DNA of 64,000 nt, taken from NCBI GenBank assembly GCA_016706565.1, contig JADJJI010000011.1:124001-188000 (forward strand). The letters run 5' to 3'. This document shows, in pieces, positions 30,167 to 38,140 of this stretch (position 1 is its first letter; each line of letters begins with the position of its first letter). A program made the position numbers and the translations under genes. Below the pieces are notes generated by a model that was not told where the DNA came from, made no database searches, and saw nothing but the letters and a program-made list of their open reading frames with translations. This stretch comes from Piscinibacter sp. Lineage in GTDB: Bacteria > Pseudomonadota > Gammaproteobacteria > Burkholderiales > Burkholderiaceae_C.

Positions 30167-30786
30167 TTGTGCCCCCCGGCCTGCCCGACGACGTACTTGT
30201 CGAGCGCGGCGATGTCTTCGTCCTTCACGTGCACCATCTCCTTGAGCTTGTCGACGTCGACTTCCTCGACGTCGAGTTCGCGCGAGGGCCATTCGCCGTC
30301 ACGCAGGCAGGTGATGCAGCGCACGATCTCCACGATGCCCTGCAGCAGCAGCATGCCGCCGGCGACCGGGATCACGAACTTGAACGGGTACAGCGGCAGC
30401 GCCGTGGCGGAGAAGGTCTGCTCGCGGATCGCCAGCGCCTCGTTGGCGTAGCCCCAGCCGGCGTACGTGAGCGCGACGATGCCCGGCAGGAAGAAGATCA
30501 CGTACAGGATCAGGTCGATGGTGGCCTGCGTGCGCGGGCGGAAGAACCCGTAGAGCACGTCGCCGCGCACGTGGCCGTTCTTGCTCAGCGTGTAGGCGCC
30601 GGCCATCATGAACAGCGTGCCGTACAGCATGATCTGCACGTTCAGGTTCCAGTCGTGCGGGTTGTTCAGCACGTAGCGCGAGAACACCTCGTAGGTGATC
30701 AGGAACGTCAGCACGACGATGAACCAGGCGAACAGCTGGCCCAGCCAGGTGGAGAGGCGGTCGACCGCCAACAGCAGTTTTTGCAT
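30163..30786 (-). CDS. dctQ: TRAP transporter small permease (DctQ)
   Basis: A 207-residue membrane protein with four helices, the standard DctQ plan. It begins MQKLLLAVDRLSTWLGQLFAWF and contains EVFSRYVLNNPHDWNLNVQ, the typical first loop. The C-terminal 40 residues are strongly charged (EWPSRELDVEEVDVDKLKEMVHVKDED), which is longer than usual and cytoplasmic by the positive-inside pattern. It overlaps dctM by 4 bases and follows dctP after 82 bases that contain a terminator hairpin. Confidence 0.9.
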   Translation of the reverse strand: MQKLLLAVDRLSTWLGQLFAWFIVVLTFLITYEVFSRYVLNNPHDWNLNVQIMLYGTLFMMAGAYTLSKNGHVRGDVLYGFFRPRTQATIDLILYVIFFLPGIVALTYAGWGYANEALAIREQTFSATALPLYPFKFVIPVAGGMLLLQGIVEIVRCITCLRDGEWPSRELDVEEVDVDKLKEMVHVKDEDIAALDKYVVGQAGGHK

Positions 30787-30810
30787 TGATGTTCCTCGCG
30801 GGGCAGCACA

Positions 30811-30849
30811 AAGAAAAAGGCTGCCGGCCGATGATGCCGGCCGGCAGCC
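30811..30849 (-). terminator. Hairpin and T run between dctP and dctQ
   Basis: On the minus strand a perfect 12-base stem (GGCTGCCGGCCG and its complement, plus positions 30819-30830 and 30838-30849) with a 7-base loop is followed by TTTTTCTTT (30811-30818 and beyond). It looks like an efficient rho-independent terminator inside the dctP-dctQ-dctM unit. Confidence 0.8.
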
Positions 30850-30868
30850 CGTGCGGCCCGGGTCGCGC

Positions 30869-31981
30869 TTACTTCTTGCCGAAGTAGTGGTTGTAGGCCA
30901 TCGTGAAGTCGACCATGTAGTCGTTCTGCCAGGCGCCGGCGCGCTGCGCGAAGGCCTTCTGGCTCTCCAGGATCTTCTTGAACATCGGGTTCTCTTCGCT
31001 CTTCTTGGCGATGATCTTGTCCCACGACGCGAGCTGCGCGCGCAGGATGGCGTCGGGCGTCTTGTAGAAGTTGACGCCGGCCTTCTTCAGCTCGATGTAG
31101 TCCTGCGAGTTGCGCTGGATCGCCTTCCAGCTCATGTCGGCGCTGGCGGCCTGCACGGCGTAGTCGATGATCGACTTGAGCTCGGCGGGCAGGGCATTGA
31201 ACTTGCCCTTGTTGAACAGGATCTCGAATTGTTCGCCCGACTGGTGGAAGCTCTGCAGCATGCAGTTCTTGCTCACGTCGGGGAAGCCGAGCAGGCGGTC
31301 CGAGCTGGCGTTGTTGAACTCGGCCCCGTCGATCAGGCCGCGGTCCAGGGCCGGCACGATCTCGCCGCCGGGCAGCGGGTTCACCGCGGCGCCCATATCG
31401 GTATACATGTCGACCGCCAGGCCGACGGTGCGGAACTTGATGCCCTTGATGTCTTCCACGCGGGCCACCGGCTTCTTGAACCAGCCGAACGGCTGCGTCG
31501 GCATCGGGCCGTACAGGTAGGACACGACGTCGATGTTCAGGCTCTTGTAGATCTCGTCGAGCAGCGCCTTGCCGCCGCCGTAGTTGTGCCAGGCCAGCAC
31601 CATGTTCGGGTCCATGCCGAAGGCCGGGCCGGAGCCCCACAGCGCCAGCGCCGAGTTCTTGCCGTAGTGGTAGGCCACCACGCCGTGGCCGCCGTCCAGG
31701 GTGCCCTTGGCGACGCCTTCGAGCAGCTGGAACGCGGGCACCACGGCACCGGCCGGCAGCACTTCGATCTTCAGGCGGCCACCCGCCATGTCGTTGACCT
31801 TCTTGGCGAAGTCGGTGGCGTACTCGTGGAAGATGTCCTTCGAGGGCCAGGTGCTCTGGAAGCGCAGGCTGGTGGTCTGGGCGTTCGACACCATCGGCGC
31901 GGCCATCGCGCCGGCGGCCACGGTGCTGGTGGCGGCGGTCTTCAGGAAGCGGCGGCGCGGGGCGGGCGAGGGCTTGCTCAT
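30869..31981 (-). CDS. dctP: TRAP transporter substrate-binding protein (DctP)
   Basis: A 370-residue periplasmic solute receptor. The N-terminus has a twin-arginine-type signal R-R-R-F-L-K followed by a hydrophobic segment to VSNAQ. The mature protein starts TTSLRFQSTWPSKDIFHEYATDF. The conserved Arg that binds the substrate carboxylate lies in GIKFRTVG, and the GAEFNNASSDRLLGFPD segment resembles the mannitol/chloroaromatic sub-group of TRAP receptors. The ligand is probably an organic acid, unidentified. It heads the transporter unit; the downstream terminator should give more receptor than permease. Confidence 0.92.
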   Translation of the reverse strand: MSKPSPAPRRRFLKTAATSTVAAGAMAAPMVSNAQTTSLRFQSTWPSKDIFHEYATDFAKKVNDMAGGRLKIEVLPAGAVVPAFQLLEGVAKGTLDGGHGVVAYHYGKNSALALWGSGPAFGMDPNMVLAWHNYGGGKALLDEIYKSLNIDVVSYLYGPMPTQPFGWFKKPVARVEDIKGIKFRTVGLAVDMYTDMGAAVNPLPGGEIVPALDRGLIDGAEFNNASSDRLLGFPDVSKNCMLQSFHQSGEQFEILFNKGKFNALPAELKSIIDYAVQAASADMSWKAIQRNSQDYIELKKAGVNFYKTPDAILRAQLASWDKIIAKKSEENPMFKKILESQKAFAQRAGAWQNDYMVDFTMAYNHYFGKK

Positions 31982-32221
31982 CGGGGAGTCTCCGGTAGGG
32001 CGTTACGACAACGTGGATTGCTCGCGTGTCACCCTGTACCGGGCGGTTGACGCGGACCCCCCTAATGTCTCTATCCCGCCCATTCGTGAGCAAGTGGGTA
32101 AAACCCTCCGACACTTTGTCGCACCGCACCATGCTGCGCCGGCCTGCCCGGGAGAGGCTGCCGATTGCCCTGGTGGGGTCGATTCAGTTTCGACCTGCGC
32201 GCAAAGATCGCTCGTGCGAAG

Positions 32222-32995
32222 TCAGGCCCAGCCGGCGTCGACGACGAATTCCTGCGCCGTGACCATGCGCGCGGTGTCGGCGGCGAGGAACAGCACCATG
32301 TGCGCGATGTCCATGCCGACGATGCGCCCGGGGATGCAGTGCTGCTTGTCCATCTCGGCCTCGCCGGCGGCGTCGACCCACAGCGAGACCTGCCGCTCGG
32401 TCATCGTCCAGCCCGGCACCACGCAGTTGACGCGGATGTTGTCGCGGCCCAGGTCGCGCGCCAGGCAGCGGGTGAAGCCCTGCATGGCCGACTTGGCGGT
32501 GGCGTAGACGCTCAGGTTCGGCGTCTTGTTCTTCCAGCTGCCCGAGCCGATGTTGACGATGCTGCCGCCGCCCTTGCCGCGCATCGAGGCCAGCACCGCC
32601 TGCGTGGCGAAGAAGTGCGGGCGCAGGTTGACGGCGATGCGCTCGTCGAAGAATTCCGGCGTGATGTCGTCGATGCTGTGTCGCTGGTCGTTGGCGACGT
32701 TGTTGACGAGCACGTCGACGCCGCCAGTGCGCGCCGCGAGCCGCTCGATGGCCGCCTTCAGCGCCGGCACGTCGGTCACGTCGACGCTCTCGAAGAAGGT
32801 CTCGGGCAGGCTCGCCGCCAGCGCGCGGCCGGCCGCCTCGTCGCGGTCGACGAAGCCGACCTTGCAGCCTTGCTGTGCGAAGGCGCGCACGATGTCGGCG
32901 CCGATGCCGCTGGCGCCGCCGGTGACGATCACGCCCTGCCCGGCCAGGCTGTTGAAGCGCACGCCGGCGAATTCGATATATGGAACGGTGGCCAC
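32222..32995 (-). CDS. SDR family NAD(P)-dependent dehydrogenase
   Basis: A 257-residue short-chain dehydrogenase. The cofactor loop is T-G-G-A-S-G-I-G near residue 26, NNVAND replaces the usual NNAG, and the active site holds Ser in GSGSWKN and the Y-x-x-x-K pair in YATAKSAMQG. Asp after the second strand (VDRD) favours NAD over NADP. The N-terminus PYIEFAGVRFNSLAG and the C-terminus EFVVDAGWA resemble sugar 1-dehydrogenases for xylose, arabinose or galactose. The divergent KDPGal aldolase at 33058 supports a galactose- or galactonate-type pathway. Substrate is inferred. Confidence 0.88.
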   Translation of the reverse strand: MATVPYIEFAGVRFNSLAGQGVIVTGGASGIGADIVRAFAQQGCKVGFVDRDEAAGRALAASLPETFFESVDVTDVPALKAAIERLAARTGGVDVLVNNVANDQRHSIDDITPEFFDERIAVNLRPHFFATQAVLASMRGKGGGSIVNIGSGSWKNKTPNLSVYATAKSAMQGFTRCLARDLGRDNIRVNCVVPGWTMTERQVSLWVDAAGEAEMDKQHCIPGRIVGMDIAHMVLFLAADTARMVTAQEFVVDAGWA

Positions 32996-33043
32996 GTGGG
33001 TGTCTCCTGGAAGTGGGGCGGCGGGCCGCGAACGGACGTCGCG

Positions 33044-33049
33044 CAGAAT
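33044..33049 (+). promoter_or_regulatory. Possible -10 box for the KDPGal aldolase
   Basis: CAGAAT ends 8 bases before the ATG at 33058, within the 62-base gap between divergent genes. Use of it would give a leaderless transcript. No clear -35 element. Confidence 0.25.
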
Positions 33050-33057
33050 AGCCGCTC

Positions 33058-33678
33058 ATGAGCGAGCCGATCTGCCCCCGCCCGCCCCTGGTGGCCATCC
33101 TGCGCGGCCTCGAGGCCGAACGCGCCCTCGAGGTGGCCCGCGTGCTGTTCGACGCCGGCTTTCGCATCGTCGAGGTGCCGCTGAACCGGCCCGGCGCGAT
33201 CGACGGCATCGCCGCCATCGCGCGTTCGGCGCCGGCCGATGCGCTGGTGGGTGGCGGCACGATGCTCACCCCGGCCGACGTCGATGCGGTGCATGCCGCC
33301 GGCGGCCGGATGATGGTCTCGCCGAACTGCAACCGGGCCGTGATCGCCCAGGCCCGGCAGCGCGGCATGTTCGCCGCGCCCGGCGTGGCCACGCCGACCG
33401 AGGCCTTCGCGGCGCTGGAGGCCGGGGCCAGCGTGCTCAAGCTGTTCCCGGCCGAAGTGATCGGCCCCGCCGGGCTGAAGGCGATGGCGTCGGTCCTGCC
33501 GGCCGGCACCGGGCTGTGGCCGGTGGGCGGCATCACGCCGGATAGCCTGGCGCCCTGGGTGCGGGCCGGCGCCACCGGCTTCGGCATCGGCAGCCAGCTG
33601 TTCAGGCCGGGTTTGGCGCTGGCCGAGATCGACCGCGTGGCGCGCGCTTTCGTCGCCGCCTGGGGGGCCACGCTCTGA
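33058..33678 (+). CDS. dgoA: 2-dehydro-3-deoxy-6-phosphogalactonate aldolase
   Basis: A 206-residue class I aldolase of the KDPG/KDPGal group, splitting KDPGal to pyruvate and glyceraldehyde 3-phosphate. The start PLVAILRGLEAERALEVA and IVEVPLNRPGA (catalytic Glu), the Schiff-base Lys in VLKLFPAEVIGP, and the phosphate loop GGITPDS are all in place. ILRG and the VPLNRP form favour KDPGal over KDPG aldolase. It is divergent from the SDR dehydrogenase. The short gap and the -10-like CAGAAT suggest a leaderless or very short-leader transcript. Confidence 0.88.
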   Translation: MSEPICPRPPLVAILRGLEAERALEVARVLFDAGFRIVEVPLNRPGAIDGIAAIARSAPADALVGGGTMLTPADVDAVHAAGGRMMVSPNCNRAVIAQARQRGMFAAPGVATPTEAFAALEAGASVLKLFPAEVIGPAGLKAMASVLPAGTGLWPVGGITPDSLAPWVRAGATGFGIGSQLFRPGLALAEIDRVARAFVAAWGATL

Positions 33679-33679
33679 G

Positions 33680-34252
33680 TCAGGGGTCCTGAATGGCCTC
33701 GACCTGCACGAGCAGCCGCACGCGGTCGGCCACCAGCGGCAGGCCGAACGTCAGCCCGTAGTCGCTGCGCCGCAGTTCCGCCTCGAAGTCGCCGCCGCAC
33801 CAGCCCCGCTGGACGATCGGGTGCGTGCCGCAGGCAAAGCGCTGCGCGTGCAGCGTCAGCGGCCGGCTGATGCCGCGCAGCGTGAACTCGCCGCGCACCT
33901 CGCGCAGCGCCTGGCCCTCGAAGACGAACCGCTCGGCGACGAAGTAGGCCTGCGGGTGTGCGCCGCTGGCGAGCAGGTCGTCTTGCCGCAATCGGCTGTC
34001 GAGCACGGCCAGCCCGGTGCTCACGGCCTGGGTCGGCACGCTCAGCGACACCTGGCCCGTGCCGGCGCGCATGTCGAGCCTGGCCAGGCCGTCCAGCGGC
34101 CCGAATCGCCCGCGCAGCGTCGCGGTGCCGAAGTGCATCACCTCGAAGTGCACGAAGCTGTGCGACGGGTCGAAGCGGTAGTTCACCGGCTGCGCCGCTG
34201 CCGGGCCGGCGGCCACGGCCAGCCCGAGGGCGAGAACTGCTCGACGTTTCAT
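33680..34252 (-). CDS. YceI family periplasmic protein, copy 1
   Basis: A 190-residue lipocalin-like beta-barrel with a signal peptide (MKRRAVLALGLAVAAGPAAAQ). The start of the mature part, YRFDPSHSFVHFEVMHFGTATLRGRF, is the YceI signature for binding long-chain polyisoprenoids or similar lipids. Two Cys (FACGTHP and WCGGDF) probably form a disulfide, as in copy 2 at 36209-36775, to which it is closest. It is divergent from the hybrid kinase and converges with dgoA one base away. Confidence 0.92.
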   Translation of the reverse strand: MKRRAVLALGLAVAAGPAAAQPVNYRFDPSHSFVHFEVMHFGTATLRGRFGPLDGLARLDMRAGTGQVSLSVPTQAVSTGLAVLDSRLRQDDLLASGAHPQAYFVAERFVFEGQALREVRGEFTLRGISRPLTLHAQRFACGTHPIVQRGWCGGDFEAELRRSDYGLTFGLPLVADRVRLLVQVEAIQDP

Positions 34253-34317
34253 CCCACGATTGTCGGGCGGCGCCCACGGTGCAGTGTGAGAATTCGCGAC
34301 CAGCATCCCGCCTGCCG

Positions 34318-36108
34318 ATGCGCCCGCCCAGCGACTCCCGCCCTCCCGGGGCCTCCGACCTCGACGCGATCGACGCCGCCGGGCTCGGCTCGCGCATCGA
34401 TCGCGCCGAGATCGCCCTGCTGTTCGACCGCACGCGCACATCCAACTGGATCGCCTTTCCCGTCGGGCTGCTGCTGTGCTGGCTGCTGTGGAACATCTTG
34501 CCGCATGCCACGCTCCTGGGCTGGCTGGCGCTCAAGTTCCTGGTGGCCTTCGTTCGCCTGGGCATCGCCTGGCGCTACCGGCGCGACGGCCCGGCCCACG
34601 AGGCGCGCTGGGGGCGGCGCTACGAGTGGGCGCTGGTTGTCGACGGCACGGTCTACGGGCTGATTGCCACGCTGCTGCTGCCGCAGGGCAATCCCGAAGC
34701 CGCGGCGCTCTTGAATGCCACCGTGATCGGCGTGGCGGCGATCGGCCTGATCGTGCTGTCGGTGCGGCCGTTCGCCTGCCTGGGGTTCTGCGTGCCGGTG
34801 CTGCTGCCGCCGATCCTCTACCAGCTGTCGATGGGAACGCGGCTCTCGCTCTATACGGCGCTGGCGATGACGGTCTTCCTGGGCCTCATCGTCGGCGAAG
34901 GGCGGCGTGCAGCGGCGACCACGCGCACCATGCTGCGGCTGCGGTTCGAGATGGCCATCCTCGCCGACCAGCGAGCGCAGGCGCTCGACCTGGCGAAGCG
35001 GCACAGCGCGGTGAAGGGCCAGTTCCTCGCCACCATGAGCCACGAGATGCGCACGCCGCTGCATGGCATGCTCGGCCTGGCCTCGCTGGCACGTGCCGGC
35101 TCGGCCGAGGCCGACCGCTACCTCGGCATGCTCGAGCACACTGGGCGGCACCTGCTCGGCCTGATCAACGACGTGCTCGACTACTCGAAGATCGAGAGCG
35201 GCTACCTGCAGCTCGCGCCGCGGCCTTTCGACCTGTCCGAACTCGTTGCCGCGGTGGCCGAGCTCACGCGCGTCTCGGCGGCGGAGAAGGGCCTGGTCTT
35301 CCGTCTCGATCTGGCGCTGCCGAGGCCCTTCTGGGTGACCGGCGATGCGGTGCGCCTGCGCCAGGTGCTGCTCAACCTCACCGGCAACGCCGTCAAGTTC
35401 ACTGACGCCGGGCGGATCGAGTTGCGCGCGCGCTGCGACGTCGGTGGCCGCGCGGTGTTCACGGTGATCGACAGCGGCGAGGGCGTGCCGCTGTCCGAGC
35501 GCGAGCGCATCTTCCAGCCCTTCCACCAGGGAGATGCCTCGTTCGGGCGGCGCCACGGCGGCACCGGCCTGGGGCTGGCGATCTCGCGGGAGCTGGCGCG
35601 CGCGATGGGCGGCGACGTGAACTGCGCCGACGCCTCGCCTGCCGCAGGGGCCTGCTTCGAGCTGCGCCTGCCGCTGCCGCCGGCCGAGGCCGCCGAAGCG
35701 GCGCCCGACCCCGAGCTCTCGAGCACGCTGCAAGGCGAGGTGCTGCTGGTGGAGGACAACCCGGTCAACGCGCTGGTGGCGCAGGCCATGCTCGAGCGCG
35801 TGGGCCTGCACGTGGAGTGTGTCGACGACGGCGAGCAGGCCCTGCTTCGCGTGCGCGAACGCCGCTACGACCTGGTGCTGATGGACTGCCAGATGCCCGG
35901 CATGGACGGTTTCGAGGCGACCCGGCGCATCCGCGCCGAGGAGCGCGCCGAGCGCCGCGAGCCGCTGCGCATCGTCGCGCTCACCGCCAACGCGCTGGAA
36001 GGTGATCGCCAGCGCAGCCTGGAGGCCGGCATGGACGACCACCTCGCCAAGCCCTTCGGCGAGGCCGAACTGGCCGTCGTGCTGCAGCGCCACCTGGGTG
36101 GCGCCTGA
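34318..36108 (+). CDS. Hybrid sensor histidine kinase with a receiver domain
   Basis: A 596-residue membrane kinase. Five or six hydrophobic helices (about 43-195) form an MASE-like N-terminal sensor with no large periplasmic domain. A dimerisation domain carries the H box A-T-M-S-H-E-M-R-T-P with His242. The catalytic domain has the N box LNLTGNAVKFTD, G1 DSGEGV and G2 GTGLGLAIS. A C-terminal receiver follows with VEDNPVN, phospho-Asp in LVLMDCQMPGMDG and Lys in LAKPF. No Hpt domain is fused, so the phosphate must move to a separate partner. Flanked by YceI genes on both sides. Confidence 0.93.
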   Translation: MRPPSDSRPPGASDLDAIDAAGLGSRIDRAEIALLFDRTRTSNWIAFPVGLLLCWLLWNILPHATLLGWLALKFLVAFVRLGIAWRYRRDGPAHEARWGRRYEWALVVDGTVYGLIATLLLPQGNPEAAALLNATVIGVAAIGLIVLSVRPFACLGFCVPVLLPPILYQLSMGTRLSLYTALAMTVFLGLIVGEGRRAAATTRTMLRLRFEMAILADQRAQALDLAKRHSAVKGQFLATMSHEMRTPLHGMLGLASLARAGSAEADRYLGMLEHTGRHLLGLINDVLDYSKIESGYLQLAPRPFDLSELVAAVAELTRVSAAEKGLVFRLDLALPRPFWVTGDAVRLRQVLLNLTGNAVKFTDAGRIELRARCDVGGRAVFTVIDSGEGVPLSERERIFQPFHQGDASFGRRHGGTGLGLAISRELARAMGGDVNCADASPAAGACFELRLPLPPAEAAEAAPDPELSSTLQGEVLLVEDNPVNALVAQAMLERVGLHVECVDDGEQALLRVRERRYDLVLMDCQMPGMDGFEATRRIRAEERAERREPLRIVALTANALEGDRQRSLEAGMDDHLAKPFGEAELAVVLQRHLGGA

Positions 36109-36208
36109 GGCGGCCGCAGCGCGGGCGGCCGAGCGCCGGGCCGCTCCCAAGCCGGCCCGCGCCCCCTCGGGGGCCGGCCGACGTACCCGTCGGCCGAGGG
36201 GCAGACAC
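36109..36208. repeat. GC-rich intergenic repeat-like region with hairpin
   Basis: The gap between the convergent kinase and YceI copy 2 is a dense set of short inverted repeats. A clear one is GGCCGACG (36176-36183) with CGTCGGCC (36188-36195) around TACC; another is CCCCCTCGGGGG near 36162-36173. Its composition resembles the small intergenic repeats spread in Burkholderiales genomes. No T run follows, so a terminator role is not proven. Confidence 0.45.
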
Positions 36209-36775
36209 TTACTGCTTGACCGCTTCGATCTGGATCAGCAGGCGGATGTTGTCGGGGATGCCCGGCAGGCCGTAGACGATGCCCCACTGGCTGCGCGCGA
36301 TGGTGGTCTCGAAGTCGCCGCCGCACACCTCTCGCTTGAGCATCGGGTTCTGGTAGCAGTTGAAGTTGCTCGCCTTCAGGGTGACCGGGAGGGTCTTGCC
36401 CATCATCGTCAGCGTGCCTGCCACTTCGCTGACCTTGTCGCCGTTGAAGCTGAACTTGTCGCCGACGAACTTGGCGCTCGGGTTGGTGGCGGCGTCGAAG
36501 AAGTCCTTGCTCTTCAGGTGGCCGTCCAGCGGGCCCACGCCGGTGCTCACCGAGGTGATGTCGATGGTGATCTCGGCCTTGCCGGACTTGCCGGCGCGGT
36601 CGAGCTGAACCGTGCCTTCCTTGCGGTCGAAGCGGCCGCGCAGCGTCGAGGTGCCGAAGTGCTGCGCCTCGAAGGTCACGAAGGTGTGCGTCGGATCGAC
36701 GCCGTAGGTGGCGCTTTGCGCCTGGGCGAAGCCGGCGGCGGCGATCAGTGCGGAGGCGATCAGTGTCGTTTTCAT
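36209..36775 (-). CDS. YceI family periplasmic protein, copy 2
   Basis: A 188-residue exported lipid-binding type protein with signal MKTTLIASALIAAAGFAQAQ. It has the signature YGVDPTHTFVTFEAQHFGTSTLRGRF and the paired cysteines NCYQNP and VCGGDFE. It is third in a run b561, YceI copy 3, YceI copy 2 on the minus strand with gaps of 14 and 47 bases. In E. coli the yceJ-yceI operon pairs a b561 protein with YceI. Role in vivo is not established; isoprenoid quinone-like ligands have been seen for family members. Confidence 0.93.
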   Translation of the reverse strand: MKTTLIASALIAAAGFAQAQSATYGVDPTHTFVTFEAQHFGTSTLRGRFDRKEGTVQLDRAGKSGKAEITIDITSVSTGVGPLDGHLKSKDFFDAATNPSAKFVGDKFSFNGDKVSEVAGTLTMMGKTLPVTLKASNFNCYQNPMLKREVCGGDFETTIARSQWGIVYGLPGIPDNIRLLIQIEAVKQ

Positions 36776-36822
36776 CGTCGTGTCCCTGTCGGAAAGTGGA
36801 TTCGGGTGTGTGGGGGTGAAAC

Positions 36823-37386
36823 TCAGAGCGCGCCGACACCCGTCAGCGCGAGCTTGAACTTGACCTGAACGTCGTTGGCGACCATGGAGGTGTCCTTCCA
36901 GTCGCCGTCTCCGATCTTGAAATCGAGCCGCTTGAGCACGAAGCCACCGGTGGCCGTGGTGATGCCGCCGGCCTGCGTCAGCGCCACCGGCACCACGACG
37001 TTCTGGCTTGCGCCCTTGATCGTGAGCTTGCCCGTGACTTCGAACTTGCCCGCGCCGGCAGGCTTCACCGCAGCGCTCTGGAAGCTGGCCTGCGGAAACT
37101 TCTTCGTGTCGAACCAGTCGGGCTTGACGACCTCGCCCTCGGTCTCGGCCGCCCCCAGCGAGACGCTGGCCAGGTCGATGCTGAAGGCGATCTTCGCGGC
37201 CTCGGGCTTCTTGGGGTCGAAGCTGACCTGGGCGTCGAACTTGCGGAACTTGCCGTCCACCGGCACGCCCATCTGCTTGCTGGTGAAGGCGATCTCGCTG
37301 CCGGCCGGCACCAGTTGCTGCGCGCAGGCGGGCGCGGCGAACAAGGCGGCCACCGACAGGGCGCTGACGACGAGGTAGGTCTTCAT
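36823..37386 (-). CDS. YceI family periplasmic protein, copy 3
   Basis: A 187-residue exported protein. After the signal MKTYLVVSALSVAALFAAPACAQ, the start LVPAGSEIAFTSKQMGVPVDGKFRKFDAQVSFDPKKP is a divergent version of the YceI barrel, with DGKFRKF replacing the RGRF of copies 1 and 2. Cys pairs seen in the other copies are absent. The sequence belongs to the sub-group without disulfide, so this is an ancient paralogue, not a recent duplicate. It sits between b561 and copy 2. Confidence 0.9.
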   Translation of the reverse strand: MKTYLVVSALSVAALFAAPACAQQLVPAGSEIAFTSKQMGVPVDGKFRKFDAQVSFDPKKPEAAKIAFSIDLASVSLGAAETEGEVVKPDWFDTKKFPQASFQSAAVKPAGAGKFEVTGKLTIKGASQNVVVPVALTQAGGITTATGGFVLKRLDFKIGDGDWKDTSMVANDVQVKFKLALTGVGAL

Positions 37387-37400
37387 GGGGCGGTGTTCCT

Positions 37401-37943
37401 TCAGGCGCGGCCCGGACGCATGCGGTCCAGCAGGCCGTCGCGGTCGACGAAGTGGTGCTTGAGCGCTGCGCCCACGTGGGCAAGCACCAGCGCGGCCAGC
37501 GTAAAGGCCAGGATCTTGTGCAGCGGCTTGATGGCCTCGGCCAGCGCCTTGTCGGGCGAGACGAAATCGGGCAGCGGCAGCACGCCGAAGACGACGATGG
37601 GAAAGCCCGCCGCCGAGCTGTAGGCCCAGCCGGCCAGCGGCACGGCGAAGAACAGCACGTAGAGCAGGCCATGCACCGCATGCGAGGCCCGCTGCTGCCA
37701 GGCGGGCATCGGCACGTCGGCCGGGGGCCGGTGCGTCAGACGCCACAGCAGGCGCAGGGCCGACAGCGCCAGGATGCAGATCCCGGCCCACTTGTGCCAG
37801 TTGTAGAGCTTCAGGCGCTGCGGCGAGATCGGCAACTCGGTCATGTACACGCCCACGCTGAACGAGCCGACGATGGCCAGCGCGAGCACCCAGTGCAGGG
37901 CGATGGCCAGGCCGGTGTAACGATCGGTGGAGGCAGGGCTCAT
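37401..37943 (-). CDS. Cytochrome b561 (YceJ/CybB type)
   Basis: A 180-residue membrane di-haem cytochrome with four helices. The first helix begins YTGLAIALHWVLALAIVGSF with the His ligand in ALHW, followed by His in YNWHKWAG, and HAVHGLLYVLFF and PLHKILAFTLAALVLAHVGAA in later helices. These are the four expected ligand positions. It heads the b561-YceI-YceI unit. Electron exchange between quinone and periplasm is likely, with the YceI proteins as possible lipid-quinone carriers (inference). Confidence 0.93.
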   Translation of the reverse strand: MSPASTDRYTGLAIALHWVLALAIVGSFSVGVYMTELPISPQRLKLYNWHKWAGICILALSALRLLWRLTHRPPADVPMPAWQQRASHAVHGLLYVLFFAVPLAGWAYSSAAGFPIVVFGVLPLPDFVSPDKALAEAIKPLHKILAFTLAALVLAHVGAALKHHFVDRDGLLDRMRPGRA

Positions 37944-38140
37944 GCGGATCCGCAGGTTCAGAAGGGTGGCACTCTAGTTGGCGGCATCGGTGCGGCGCTT
38001 CACGCGGCTTGACGTGAGCGTTCAAAAAAGCTGGTGCACCACTCCGATGCAGCCCGGCGACGCCCGTTGCGCTCACTCAACGTCGTAAGACCCGCACTGC
38101 CTACAGTGGGTTCGTCTCAGGGCAGAAACAGGAGTCAGTG

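Noticed and set aside
32000-32221. Promoter for dctP or regulator site in the gap 31982-32221
   Set aside because: Only weak -35/-10-like strings with poor spacing; nothing convincing on either strand.
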